NCBI GenBank assembly: GCA_964481825.1
Contig: CAYZUE010000003.1
Span: 1 to 48,738 of the forward strand
Length of the DNA: 48,738 nt
Direction: 5' to 3'
DNA from: CAYZUE01 sp964481825
Lineage (GTDB): Archaea; Hydrothermarchaeota; Hydrothermarchaeia; Hydrothermarchaeales; JALUUU01
The position numbers and the translations under genes are program-made. Under the pieces are notes generated by a model. The model was given only the letters and a program-made list of their open reading frames with translations. It made no database searches and was not told the DNA's origin. Shown here piece by piece: positions 24,251-32,255 of the stretch. The stretch's first letter is position 1. The number at the start of each line of letters is the position of its first letter.

Positions 24251-25375
24251 ATGAAGCTACTTATACCAGGACCAGTGGAGCTCACATCAGATGTACTCCA
24301 ATCAATGTCAAGACCGCCAATGGGACATCGGACTCCCGACTTTGAGGAAATTCTTGAAAACTGCTGGGATAATTTGAAGAATATATTTCAGACTAAAAAT
24401 GATATCCTAATAATCACAGGCTCAGGGACTTCAGCTATGGACGCGGCAATTTCTAGTACAATGGATAAAGGCGAAGAAATTATTTGCATTGGGGGGGGAA
24501 AGTTTGGAGAGAGATTTATAGAAATATCTGATGCATACGGATTGATATCGAAGGAGGTCAAGGTTGAATGGGGGGATGGAGTTACACTAGAAAAAGTTGA
24601 AGACGTCATTGCTGAAAGTAATGCAAAGGCTATAACTCTAACCCACAATGAAACCTCCACAGGAGTGGTTCACGATGGACGAGCGTTGGGTAAACTTGCT
24701 AAAGAATATGGTTTGTTATACATAATGGATGGAGTAACATCCATAGGTGGTGATGAAGTCGAGGTAGACAAATGGGGAGTTGATATTTGTATAACAGGAT
24801 CGCAAAAATGCTTGGCAGGACCTCCTGGATTGGCTATGATGAGTGTGAGTAATGAAGCCTGGAACAAAATTGACAAGAAAGATAAAACCAACTATTACCT
24901 CAATCTTGCATCATACAAAAGAGCCTTAATAAAAAAAACAACTCCATATACTCCTTCAGTGTCCCTTATTTACGGTCTTCAAGCTTCTCTTAAAAATGTC
25001 GTAAAAGAAGGTTTACAGAAAAGAGTAAAAAGACATAGAACGCTTGCAAAAGCTACTAGGGAAGCATGTAAGGCTATGAATACACAAATGTTTTCTAGAG
25101 AAAATGTTGCTTCTAATACTGTTACAGCGATAAAGATACCTGAAGGAATAACAGATGATGATATTAGAGGAAGGATGAAGCGCGATCATGGTATTCTAAT
25201 TGCAGGTGGACAGGCCCAACTTAAAGGGAAGATATTTAGAATAGGGCATATGGGAAATGTTGGATATAGTGATATTAAAGATGCATTAACATCTCTTGAA
25301 TCCGTACTAATAAAATCTGGTCATGAATTAGAAAGAGGCGCAGGTATCAAAGTTGCAGAAGATATATTCAAATAA
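24251..25375 (+). CDS. Class V aminotransferase (alanine-glyoxylate/aspartate type)
   Basis: A 374-residue fold-type I PLP enzyme of the serine-pyruvate/alanine-glyoxylate aminotransferase group. LLIPGPVELTSDVLQSMSRPPMGHRTPDF (3-31, the family start), ITGSGTSAMDAAISS (about 55-69), THNETSTGVVHD (about 130-141), MDGVTSIGGDEV and the PLP lysine in ITGSQKCLAGPPGL (about 182-195) are seen. Archaeal homologs have been reported as aspartate aminotransferases with broad specificity; the exact reaction here is open. It follows glnA by 100 bases and may share nitrogen-related regulation, though no operator is evident. Confidence 0.9.
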   Translation: MKLLIPGPVELTSDVLQSMSRPPMGHRTPDFEEILENCWDNLKNIFQTKNDILIITGSGTSAMDAAISSTMDKGEEIICIGGGKFGERFIEISDAYGLISKEVKVEWGDGVTLEKVEDVIAESNAKAITLTHNETSTGVVHDGRALGKLAKEYGLLYIMDGVTSIGGDEVEVDKWGVDICITGSQKCLAGPPGLAMMSVSNEAWNKIDKKDKTNYYLNLASYKRALIKKTTPYTPSVSLIYGLQASLKNVVKEGLQKRVKRHRTLAKATREACKAMNTQMFSRENVASNTVTAIKIPEGITDDDIRGRMKRDHGILIAGGQAQLKGKIFRIGHMGNVGYSDIKDALTSLESVLIKSGHELERGAGIKVAEDIFK

Positions 25376-25410
25376 TTTATATACTTTTAGAAACTAACCT
25401 TGGTGAATCC

Positions 25411-25740
25411 ATGACTATAAAGATAATTGGTTTAGTAAAAGATTATCCGGGAAAACTTTTCATTGAAATTCCTGTTAACCTAAGGGATGAAGCAAAACTT
25501 AGTCACGGAGACATTTTACAAGGGGATTTTAACAAAATAATTTACTCAAAAGGGAAAACAAAAAAAATAAATGAAAAAGTTGCTTGGGAAGTTGGAGAGT
25601 TTAATAATATGTTAATAGTTCCTAGAGAAATTATAGAAAATCATGAGGTTAACCCGGGAGGATTGTTTGAAGAAGGTGGAAGCTTACAACTAATCATTAA
25701 AAAAGTGAAGAAAAAAGATGGAATAACCTTAGATATTTAG
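25411..25740 (+). CDS. Hypothetical protein upstream of atpI
   Basis: A 109-residue soluble protein with no family I recognise. It looks beta-rich: IKIIGLVKDYPGKLFIEIP (3-21), KLSHGDILQGDF, then MLIVPREIIENHEVNPGGLFEEGGSLQLIIKKV near the C-terminus. The gene ends ten bases before the preferred atpI start, so it is probably in the ATP synthase transcript. It occupies the place where archaeal operons often have atpH (a coiled-coil stalk subunit), but it lacks the expected heptad pattern and is not AtpH by appearance. TATA-like TTTATATACTTTT (25376-25388) precedes it. Confidence 0.65.
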   Translation: MTIKIIGLVKDYPGKLFIEIPVNLRDEAKLSHGDILQGDFNKIIYSKGKTKKINEKVAWEVGEFNNMLIVPREIIENHEVNPGGLFEEGGSLQLIIKKVKKKDGITLDI

Positions 25741-25750
25741 AGTGATTATT

Positions 25751-27751
25751 ATGTTCAAAGCTGTACCAATGAAAAAAGTTAGTGCTGTAGTACTTGAAGA
25801 AAAGAAAGACCAAGTGCTGCGAGAACTAAAAGAAAAAGGATTGATACAGTTTATTGATACATCTGACAGTGACGATTTTAAGAACTTGCAACTGAAAAGC
25901 GCTAATCTTAGCTGGATAAAGGTTGCAGCTAGTGAATTAATAAGCAAAGTAAACAATATCCTTGACTCTTTCAAACTTATTAAAAAGGATCAATCTATAT
26001 TAAAGGAGCTTCTATCAGATGAACCTGCAAAGATACAAATAAATGAGATTAACCCTACCATATTTTTTAAAGAGATTGAAGGGACGATTAATCCAATAGA
26101 GGACAAAGTTAAGGATATAACAAGTGAGCTAGAAGAACTGAATAAAGAAAAAGAGGAATTGAAAGAAGCAGAAAAGGGAGTAGCTCTTATTAAAAAAATT
26201 AAAGTTTCTCCCAAGGAGCTATACAGCTATAATACAATTAGAGTTTCAGTAGGTGTTTTACCCGAAAATGAAATTCAGAACTTGACAGCAGATATAAATG
26301 ATCTTGAAATAGAGTATCTATTCGTTAATGATAAAGTGGATAAAAAGAATGCTATTTGTCTTGCAGGATATTCAATAAAATATGAAATTAAAATTAACAA
26401 AATATTGAGAATGCATCGTTTTGAGGAGATTCAATTTCCCTCAAAATTTAAATCTCTCAATACAAATGAAGCAGTAGAGAAAATTTCTAAAGGACTTAAA
26501 TCTATTTCCAATCAAGAAATAGAGTTATTAAAAAGACTGGAAGCTATTGAAGAGGAAGAGAAATCAAATCTCCTATGCATTAAGGAATCTCTTCAGATTG
26601 AAAAGTATATGGACGAAGCAAATCAATACTTTAGCAGAACAAAAAAAGCCTATCTCCTGAAAGGATGGGCGCCACATAATTTTACCAATGAAATAAAGGA
26701 AATAATTACAAATGCATCAAACGGTTACTGTGATATATCCATTGAAGACCCTAGGGAAGGTGAAAATCCACCTACTCTTCTAAATAACCCTGGAATTGCA
26801 TCTCCCACTGAGATGATTACGAATACTTACGGCATGCCTGAATATTATAAGATAGACCCTACGATAATGATGGCCATATCTTTTCCTATAATGTTTGGAT
26901 TCATGTTTGGAGATATTGGTCAGGGATTAATACTAGTCCTATTAGGATTTCTCGGCGGTTTCTACTTAAAACTTGATTCAGTGTATAAAAAATTTGGAAA
27001 AATAATATTTTACTGTGGTATAGCTGCAACAATCGGAGGATTTTTGTATGGTTCTGTTTTTGGTATTGAAGGAGAACACCTAAAACATTATTTTGGATTT
27101 GAATTGAAACCATTGTGGCTTAGCCCTCTTCATAATACCCAGGCATTAATAAAATTTGCACTAATTGTTGGTCTCATTCAACTTAGCCTTGGATGTTTCC
27201 TAAATATTGCTAATCATATTAAAAAGAAACCCCTTGAAGCCCTTGTAACCCCATGGGGAGTTGTTGGACTATGGCTTTTCTGGGGAGGAGCCTTATTAGT
27301 TAATAGACATGGTTCAGATATATTTGCCCTTTTCGGAGATCCGGATATTTTTCCAGCTATTGTTATACCTCTGATTATAATAACAATTGGCGTAAAATAC
27401 GCTGAAAATACTTCTATAGGTTGGGGAATTTATGCATCCTATGAAGCAGTTACTCGCTATCTCTTCAATAGCATTTCTTATATACGAGTGATAGCTCTTG
27501 CAATTGTACACGCGGCACTAAGTAGCGTGATGGTAATGTTCATGATACAGTTCCCTAAGGCAGCAATACCAATATTTATTATTGGAAATATATTGATATT
27601 TGTAATGGAAGCTGTTATATCTTTTATCCAAACACTCCGACTTCACTATTATGAATGGTTCTCAAAATTCTATGACGGACATGGTAAAGGTTTCAAGGCA
27701 TATAAAGCGATGCGTAAATACACAGTTTTAGCTCCTATTAGAAAATCTTAA
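25751..27751 (+). CDS. atpI: A-type ATP synthase subunit I (subunit a)
   Basis: A 666-residue subunit that forms the stator and half-channels for ion flow. The N-terminal half (about 1-360) is soluble with coiled-coil segments (DKVKDITSELEELNKEKEEL), and the C-terminal half has about seven membrane segments beginning at TIMMAISFPIMFGFMFGDIGQG. The essential arginine is probably in NSISYIRVIALAIVHAALS, and the C-terminal LRLHYYEWFSKFYDGHGKGF is characteristic. I start at the ATG at 25751, eight or so bases after GAGTGAT; an in-frame GTG at 25742 adds three residues. Confidence 0.95.
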   Translation: MFKAVPMKKVSAVVLEEKKDQVLRELKEKGLIQFIDTSDSDDFKNLQLKSANLSWIKVAASELISKVNNILDSFKLIKKDQSILKELLSDEPAKIQINEINPTIFFKEIEGTINPIEDKVKDITSELEELNKEKEELKEAEKGVALIKKIKVSPKELYSYNTIRVSVGVLPENEIQNLTADINDLEIEYLFVNDKVDKKNAICLAGYSIKYEIKINKILRMHRFEEIQFPSKFKSLNTNEAVEKISKGLKSISNQEIELLKRLEAIEEEEKSNLLCIKESLQIEKYMDEANQYFSRTKKAYLLKGWAPHNFTNEIKEIITNASNGYCDISIEDPREGENPPTLLNNPGIASPTEMITNTYGMPEYYKIDPTIMMAISFPIMFGFMFGDIGQGLILVLLGFLGGFYLKLDSVYKKFGKIIFYCGIAATIGGFLYGSVFGIEGEHLKHYFGFELKPLWLSPLHNTQALIKFALIVGLIQLSLGCFLNIANHIKKKPLEALVTPWGVVGLWLFWGGALLVNRHGSDIFALFGDPDIFPAIVIPLIIITIGVKYAENTSIGWGIYASYEAVTRYLFNSISYIRVIALAIVHAALSSVMVMFMIQFPKAAIPIFIIGNILIFVMEAVISFIQTLRLHYYEWFSKFYDGHGKGFKAYKAMRKYTVLAPIRKS

Positions 27752-27824
27752 AATATCTAAAAAAAAATCACATGCTTACAAATAATCAATAAATATAAAA
27801 TGAAATTAAAACTCTGGGTAAAAT

Positions 27825-27890
27825 CTGGTAATTGTCTTGGATAGTGTTAAACCATTTATAAATTCCTAGGTAAGTTTTAAATATTACCAG
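27825..27890. repeat. Inverted repeat flanking the atpK promoter
   Basis: CTGGTAAT (27825-27832) and ATTACCAG (27883-27890) are exact inverted copies of eight bases, 50 bases apart. Between them lies a good TATA-like box, CATTTATAAATT (27853-27864). They could be operator half sites or a hairpin in the DNA or RNA upstream of atpK. The remaining 170-base gap has no gene. Confidence 0.4.
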
Positions 27891-27922
27891 TTTTAATTTC
27901 AGCTAAAGCAAGAGGTGATGAT

Positions 27923-28258
27923 GTGTTTAAATTAGGAAAAGTAGCTTTATTAGGAACTTTTATGTTGACAATGGCACTTCTCAGCTATAGTGTATCAGCT
28001 GAAGAAGGAATTATAGGAGGAGATCTCTCTGTTGGGGATGGATTAATGAAAGCTGGGTTAGCTATTGGTGCAGGTTTAGCCGCCGGAGCTGCAGCAGCGG
28101 GAGCAGGGATCGGCGTGGGTACGGCCGGAGCAGCCTCTTTAGGTGCAATCGCTGAGAAAAGAGAAATGCTTACATGGAGTTTAGTATTCGTTGCTCTAGC
28201 TGAAGGAGTTGCTCTCTATGGTCTTGCTGTAGCATTTATACTCATAGGTAAACTTTGA
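27923..28258 (+). CDS. atpK: A-type ATP synthase subunit K (rotor subunit c)
   Basis: A 111-residue proteolipid. A signal-like N-terminal segment (VALLGTFMLTMALLSYSVSAEE, about 8-29) precedes the two-helix hairpin. Helix 1 is very rich in Gly and Ala (GLAAGAAAAGAGIGVG), then a polar loop EKREM, then helix 2 LVFVALAEGVALYGLAVAFI with the ion-binding Glu in ALAEGVA. No Gln or Thr typical of Na+ sites is obvious in helix 1, which mildly favours H+. Start is GTG four bases after GAGGTGAT. It has its own promoter, separate from atpI. Confidence 0.93.
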   Translation: MFKLGKVALLGTFMLTMALLSYSVSAEEGIIGGDLSVGDGLMKAGLAIGAGLAAGAAAAGAGIGVGTAGAASLGAIAEKREMLTWSLVFVALAEGVALYGLAVAFILIGKL

Positions 28259-28368
28259 TGTATTGAGTGATTAGCAATTCGTATCTTTAATGAACTCTCT
28301 TAATTAGTGGAAGAATTGGGATAAAGGATTTAAAGTTCCTAAGTAATAACTAAAGAATTTTATTTAAC

Positions 28369-29424
28369 TTATCGGTTATTACTTGGGAATATTAAAAGAT
28401 TCTCAATGTCTTCCCTTTCCAGCCCTTCTTTTTTACCCCTTAAAATAATGATTAAGTTTTTTATCTCGTTTTCTTTCATATTTAAATAAGCAATTACTGC
28501 TCCAAGTTGAAAGGGAAAACCTGTAAGAGCAATTATATTTAAATGCATCAGATGATTCTCTAGTGCAGTTTCTATAGGAAGTAGTGACATGTCTTTTTTA
28601 TATGAATCTACAGAGTTACCAACTACTTGGCTATAAGGAAAATTCTCCTGAGTAAATGCTTCAGGACCTTCACTTTTTAAGGTCTTTAGTGAAATATCGT
28701 CGATCATATATCTATAATTTATAAATAGTTTCTCAACGTCTTCATCTTCCATTTCTCTACATCTAAGTGCTAACATAATATTCTTGAAATCTATCTCCGT
28801 GCCTATAAGGAGTCTAGATATTCTTTTGTCAAGACCATGAACTGCCTTAAGCTTCTCTGAAATTCGATCGTATACATATTTATCAATACCTGAGACAAGG
28901 GTAAATGGATTACCATTATCCTTAACTTCTGAAAGTGCATTTTGAAAAATAGGGTAGTATTCAGTAGGTCTTAGAACTTCTGCCAATTCCTCATGACTCT
29001 CACTTCGCCTTATCCGTTCAATTAAACTCTCTTCTATTGACCCAAATGGAGTCACCTCAGAAATTTGAGCCTCAGAACCAGATACTTTTTCCCCTATAGC
29101 ACTTTTTAAAACTTGAACTTCGAACTTCTTTGAAACTCTGTTAATGAAAATTTTTCCAAAACCGTATAGAGACACACTTAGTTTCTTATAATCGATGAGT
29201 AAACTTCTTCTTAAAACATTCTCAATTTCTAGGGGATTAGTTGAACTTAATCTAGACATTTCATCACCATAACTTGAAATCTTAAGGAGAGATAGTATGT
29301 CTTCTAAGTTATCGGCATCAATTAAAGCATTAAAATCGTCAGAACTAATTAAATTAGATCTCATAGCTCCTAACCGTGCCCTTGGAAATGCATACATTGC
29401 AATTGAAAGATTCAATCTAATCAC
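28369..29424 (-). CDS. atpC: A-type ATP synthase subunit C
   Basis: A 351-residue subunit homologous to V-ATPase subunit d, the socket joining the central stalk to the K ring. It has the all-helical pattern of AtpC: YAFPRARLGAMRSNLISSDDFNALIDADNLEDIL (split, 11-44), AEVLRPTEYYPIF, LLIGTEIDFKNIMLALRCREM (about 205-225) and the C-terminal AVIAYLNMKENEIKNLIIILRGKKEGL. It is on the strand opposite to atpI and atpK, converging on atpK, so the usual atpHIKECFABD order is broken here. Starts with GTG, overlapping the membrane protein gene by eight bases. Confidence 0.92.
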   Translation of the reverse strand: MIRLNLSIAMYAFPRARLGAMRSNLISSDDFNALIDADNLEDILSLLKISSYGDEMSRLSSTNPLEIENVLRRSLLIDYKKLSVSLYGFGKIFINRVSKKFEVQVLKSAIGEKVSGSEAQISEVTPFGSIEESLIERIRRSESHEELAEVLRPTEYYPIFQNALSEVKDNGNPFTLVSGIDKYVYDRISEKLKAVHGLDKRISRLLIGTEIDFKNIMLALRCREMEDEDVEKLFINYRYMIDDISLKTLKSEGPEAFTQENFPYSQVVGNSVDSYKKDMSLLPIETALENHLMHLNIIALTGFPFQLGAVIAYLNMKENEIKNLIIILRGKKEGLEREDIENLLIFPSNNR

Positions 29425-29638
29425 ACGTCCTTCTCAAAGTAATCTTTGCTGCTCCGAAGAAAATAATAGCTAGAGATATTCCAATTAATAATCCTAAACC
29501 TAACATTTCTAAAGGAATTGATTCTGATTTAGAAATATTTAAAAATCGGCTTATTATAGCAATGGATAAAACAATAATACTCAAATTTACAAGTACAAAA
29601 AATGATATTGCTAAACCTAGTTTTTTTTGGAGAGGCAT
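29417..29638 (-). CDS. Small two-helix membrane protein before atpC
   Basis: A 73-residue protein with two hydrophobic segments: LAISFFVLVNLSIIVLSIAII (about 8-28) and MLGLGLLIGISLAIIFFGAA (about 44-63), then a basic end. I do not recognise a family. It overlaps atpC by eight bases and follows the CBS-protein gene by five bases, so all three are one operon. The start is ATG at 29638; a TTG at 29653 in the same frame overlaps the CBS gene. A role in assembly or regulation of the ATP synthase is possible but is guesswork from position only. Confidence 0.6.
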   Translation of the reverse strand: MPLQKKLGLAISFFVLVNLSIIVLSIAIISRFLNISKSESIPLEMLGLGLLIGISLAIIFFGAAKITLRRTCD

Positions 29639-29643
29639 ATAGT

Positions 29644-30069
29644 TTATCTCCAACCCTTATTTGATTCGTCTCTACTATGCTCATACATTCTCTTGTAAAA
29701 CCTAAATACGCATCGTTTAGCCACATCCCTAGTAGTTATCATGCCTATTAATTTATCTTTCTCCATAACAGGTAGCCGACGAATATGATGAATATTGAAA
29801 ATTTCACTAGCTTTCTGAATACTATCATTTGAATCTATCGTGTAAATTAAACTCGTCATTATATCCTTAATGGGAGTAGTTTTTGGGTCAAGTTCCCTGG
29901 CTATAACCTTGTATAATATATCTCTCTCAGTAACTATGCCATAATCCGAATCATTAACTTTAATTAATATGGATCCAATATCCTTTTCCTTCATTATTTT
30001 AGAAGCATCTAAAATTGACATATTAGATTCAAGGACTGTACTTTCATGCATAATCTCTTTAACCGTCAT
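29644..30069 (-). CDS. CBS-domain pair protein
   Basis: A 141-residue protein made of two CBS domains, a Bateman module that usually binds adenine nucleotides. Domain 1 has VKEIMHESTVLESNMSILDASKIMKEKDIGSILI (3-36) and GIVTERDILYKVI; domain 2 has PIKDIMTSLIYTIDSNDSIQKASEIF and HHIRRLPVMEKDKLIGMITTRDVAK (about 101-125). No effector domain is attached. It begins the operon that continues with the small membrane protein and atpC, which suggests an energy-sensing role for the ATP synthase, though that is inference. Confidence 0.9.
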   Translation of the reverse strand: MTVKEIMHESTVLESNMSILDASKIMKEKDIGSILIKVNDSDYGIVTERDILYKVIARELDPKTTPIKDIMTSLIYTIDSNDSIQKASEIFNIHHIRRLPVMEKDKLIGMITTRDVAKRCVFRFYKRMYEHSRDESNKGWR

Positions 30070-30113
30070 CGTGTATCACATCTAATATTTAACATCATTC
30101 AATAAAAAATTTT

Positions 30114-31094
30114 TCAAACAATTTTTCTCATTTTATTTATGTCCATTATAGTACTTATTGCATTTGTTTTAGTCTTTATACCCAATTCCTCAACTGCTGC
30201 AAGAGCATTAATTCCTCCTACAATAGCAACACCTACCCTGCCATTTCCCACCGGCAAGGATAATATTGATCTATTAATCTCACCAACTTCAATAACTGCG
30301 GAGAAATCGATTTCCTTCAACTTATTAAAGAGCCTCTCAGTTTGTTCCTTAGCAACTGCTGGTATCTCTCTCAAGTTTACTAGGATTTTACCAGACCCTG
30401 TTTTTAAAACATCGTTTACAGCAGTCATATCCCTTGTCATGAACACTTCTAAGGGATCGATAGTAGACCCCTTATAGGATATCACATCGGTAAACCGAAC
30501 TGACTTTCCATTTTGAACTTGTACTATTCCTCCGTACTTTGGATCTGTTGAGATTCCCTTGTTCATTAAAATCCCATCAAGGGTTATGCTACATGTTGTT
30601 GCAATTCCCATTTGTCCTGCAGGTATTATTTGCCCCTCAAATTCTTCCTTCTCATCAAAAATTCTAACATATGGTGATACTGCTAGGCCAGCGATAAATA
30701 CTTCTTTTATTTTATCCATAACCATGCTGGAATCATCCTTATCAATGTAACTTAGGTTAATTATTATCTTACCTTCCATTTTATCTGGATTAAAAGTAGT
30801 TTTATAGGCTAAGGATTCTATCTTTGACATAACAAATCCAACTCTATCATAAACTGCGGTATTTTGTAACTCTTCACGCCCTTTTTTTGTTATAACACGA
30901 CCAAGATAGCCTTTATTTTTTGTGAGTTTTTTATCATCCAATAACCTTAGATAGTATCTAACACCCCTTTCACCAATGAAAAATCCAGATTTTTCAAGGG
31001 TTCTAGCAATTACCCGTGCACCTGTAGGGTTCTTCTTCCGATTGAGTATCCTTAATATCTCAGCCTGTTTTCTCTCGGTATCAAAATTATCCAT
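30114..31094 (-). CDS. nrpR: Nitrogen regulatory repressor NrpR
   Basis: A 326-residue regulator. The N-terminal winged helix (ERKQAEILRILNRKKNPTGARVIARTLEKSGF, split, 7-38, and GVRYYLRLLDDKKL) binds DNA; the remainder is one NrpR effector domain (DUF128), with AGLAVSPYVRI, IIPAGQMGIATTCSITLDG (about 158-176), TVNRS-like INRSILSLPVGNGRVGVAIVGGINALAA near 277-304. In methanogens NrpR represses nitrogen genes and is released by 2-oxoglutarate. A single effector domain matches the short form. glnA lies 6 kb away with palindromes before it. Confidence 0.93.
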   Translation of the reverse strand: MDNFDTERKQAEILRILNRKKNPTGARVIARTLEKSGFFIGERGVRYYLRLLDDKKLTKNKGYLGRVITKKGREELQNTAVYDRVGFVMSKIESLAYKTTFNPDKMEGKIIINLSYIDKDDSSMVMDKIKEVFIAGLAVSPYVRIFDEKEEFEGQIIPAGQMGIATTCSITLDGILMNKGISTDPKYGGIVQVQNGKSVRFTDVISYKGSTIDPLEVFMTRDMTAVNDVLKTGSGKILVNLREIPAVAKEQTERLFNKLKEIDFSAVIEVGEINRSILSLPVGNGRVGVAIVGGINALAAVEELGIKTKTNAISTIMDINKMRKIV

Positions 31095-31160
31095 TGAGAA
31101 TAAATATAGCGTGCTTTATATTTTAAATTAATTAAAAAAAAAAATCTTATAATAGAATTA

Positions 31161-32210
31161 TTAATGATGAATTTGATTTCTTAAATCTTGGAAATAACCC
31201 TGCGAAAACTGTTCCATTTTAAGTTGAGATTTCCAAACTTTTTTACACCCACAATCTATCTTTGTTAGATCCTCTAAATATTTAGAATCCTGAGTAGCTG
31301 AGAAATTAACTAGACCATTGTATATCCTGTTATCACATTTTCCACAGTTATGAGGCCCTCGAATCTTACCCGCTCTGGTTGGATGACAGAGAATGGGAAC
31401 CGCTGTTTTATTTCGACATCTTAATAGAATCTCTACCAAACTCCAAAGCCATGGTGGTGAATATTCATGACGATTCCAAAGATATTCAACAAAAGTATAC
31501 CTATGTACTGATGTAGGATTAAATGATACACGGGAAGATCCTATATTTATTGCATCATTAGCTGAGGTCAACGCATCTTCAATGGATTCTTTCTCATTTA
31601 AAAAAGGGGGCTTAATCAAAAGATAGGCTTTCACAAAGACATCGTATAAATTGCAAAGTTTAACTGCAATTGTGAAATCTTGAAGGGTTGACCCTTTATT
31701 TATACAATTATTTCGGATATAATCATTACTCGTTTCTAATCCAATACCGACTTCTAACTCGGATAAAAGACTATCTTTAGCTTTTGAGATAGATGTTTTA
31801 TTAAGAAATTCAGGTCGAGACTCAACCTGAACCCTCTGTATATCCTTTTGGTTAATTAAATTAAACATCTTTTCAATCATTATCGGGTCTAGTTCTCTTT
31901 GATCAAAGAAGCTTCCTGAATTAAAAATTTTTAGGTAATTAATATCTCCTAGTTTTTCCAACGTATTCTTAAACTGATTGTAAATTTCTTCATGAGAAAT
32001 ATCTGAAGATTCGTAAACATACCCGCACATGGTACATCCTCCTGCGAGCCCCCAACTACATCCACGAGTTGGTAATATTACAACCCCTGCTTTTACCTCA
32101 GAATCTAAATAATCCCGTTCTAACCAAGAAATAACTTTTTTCTTACTTTCAGTTTTAATTAATCCCTTTTCTCTAATAGATTTTATTGTTTCAGCCACTA
32201 CTCTTCTCAA
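31161..32210 (-). CDS. raSEA: Archaeosine radical SAM enzyme RaSEA
   Basis: A 349-residue radical SAM enzyme that, with ArcS, converts the lysine-modified preQ0 base to archaeosine at G15 of tRNA. The cluster motif appears in VVILPTRGCSWGLAGGCTMCGY (split, about 40-61), with Cys spacing CxxxxxxxCxxC typical of this family and of the Elp3-like group. FNSGSFFDQREL, QVESRPEFL and GLETSNDYIRNNCINKG follow, and the C-terminal part has extra Cys (HNCGKCDNR, CGCKKVW). It lies 45 bases downstream of arcS on the same strand, a conserved pairing. Confidence 0.9.
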   Translation of the reverse strand: MRRVVAETIKSIREKGLIKTESKKKVISWLERDYLDSEVKAGVVILPTRGCSWGLAGGCTMCGYVYESSDISHEEIYNQFKNTLEKLGDINYLKIFNSGSFFDQRELDPIMIEKMFNLINQKDIQRVQVESRPEFLNKTSISKAKDSLLSELEVGIGLETSNDYIRNNCINKGSTLQDFTIAVKLCNLYDVFVKAYLLIKPPFLNEKESIEDALTSANDAINIGSSRVSFNPTSVHRYTFVEYLWNRHEYSPPWLWSLVEILLRCRNKTAVPILCHPTRAGKIRGPHNCGKCDNRIYNGLVNFSATQDSKYLEDLTKIDCGCKKVWKSQLKMEQFSQGYFQDLRNQIHH

Positions 32211-32255
32211 ATTAAAACACCTTCCATCATCAATGGTAGTTCATAATTAAAGCTC

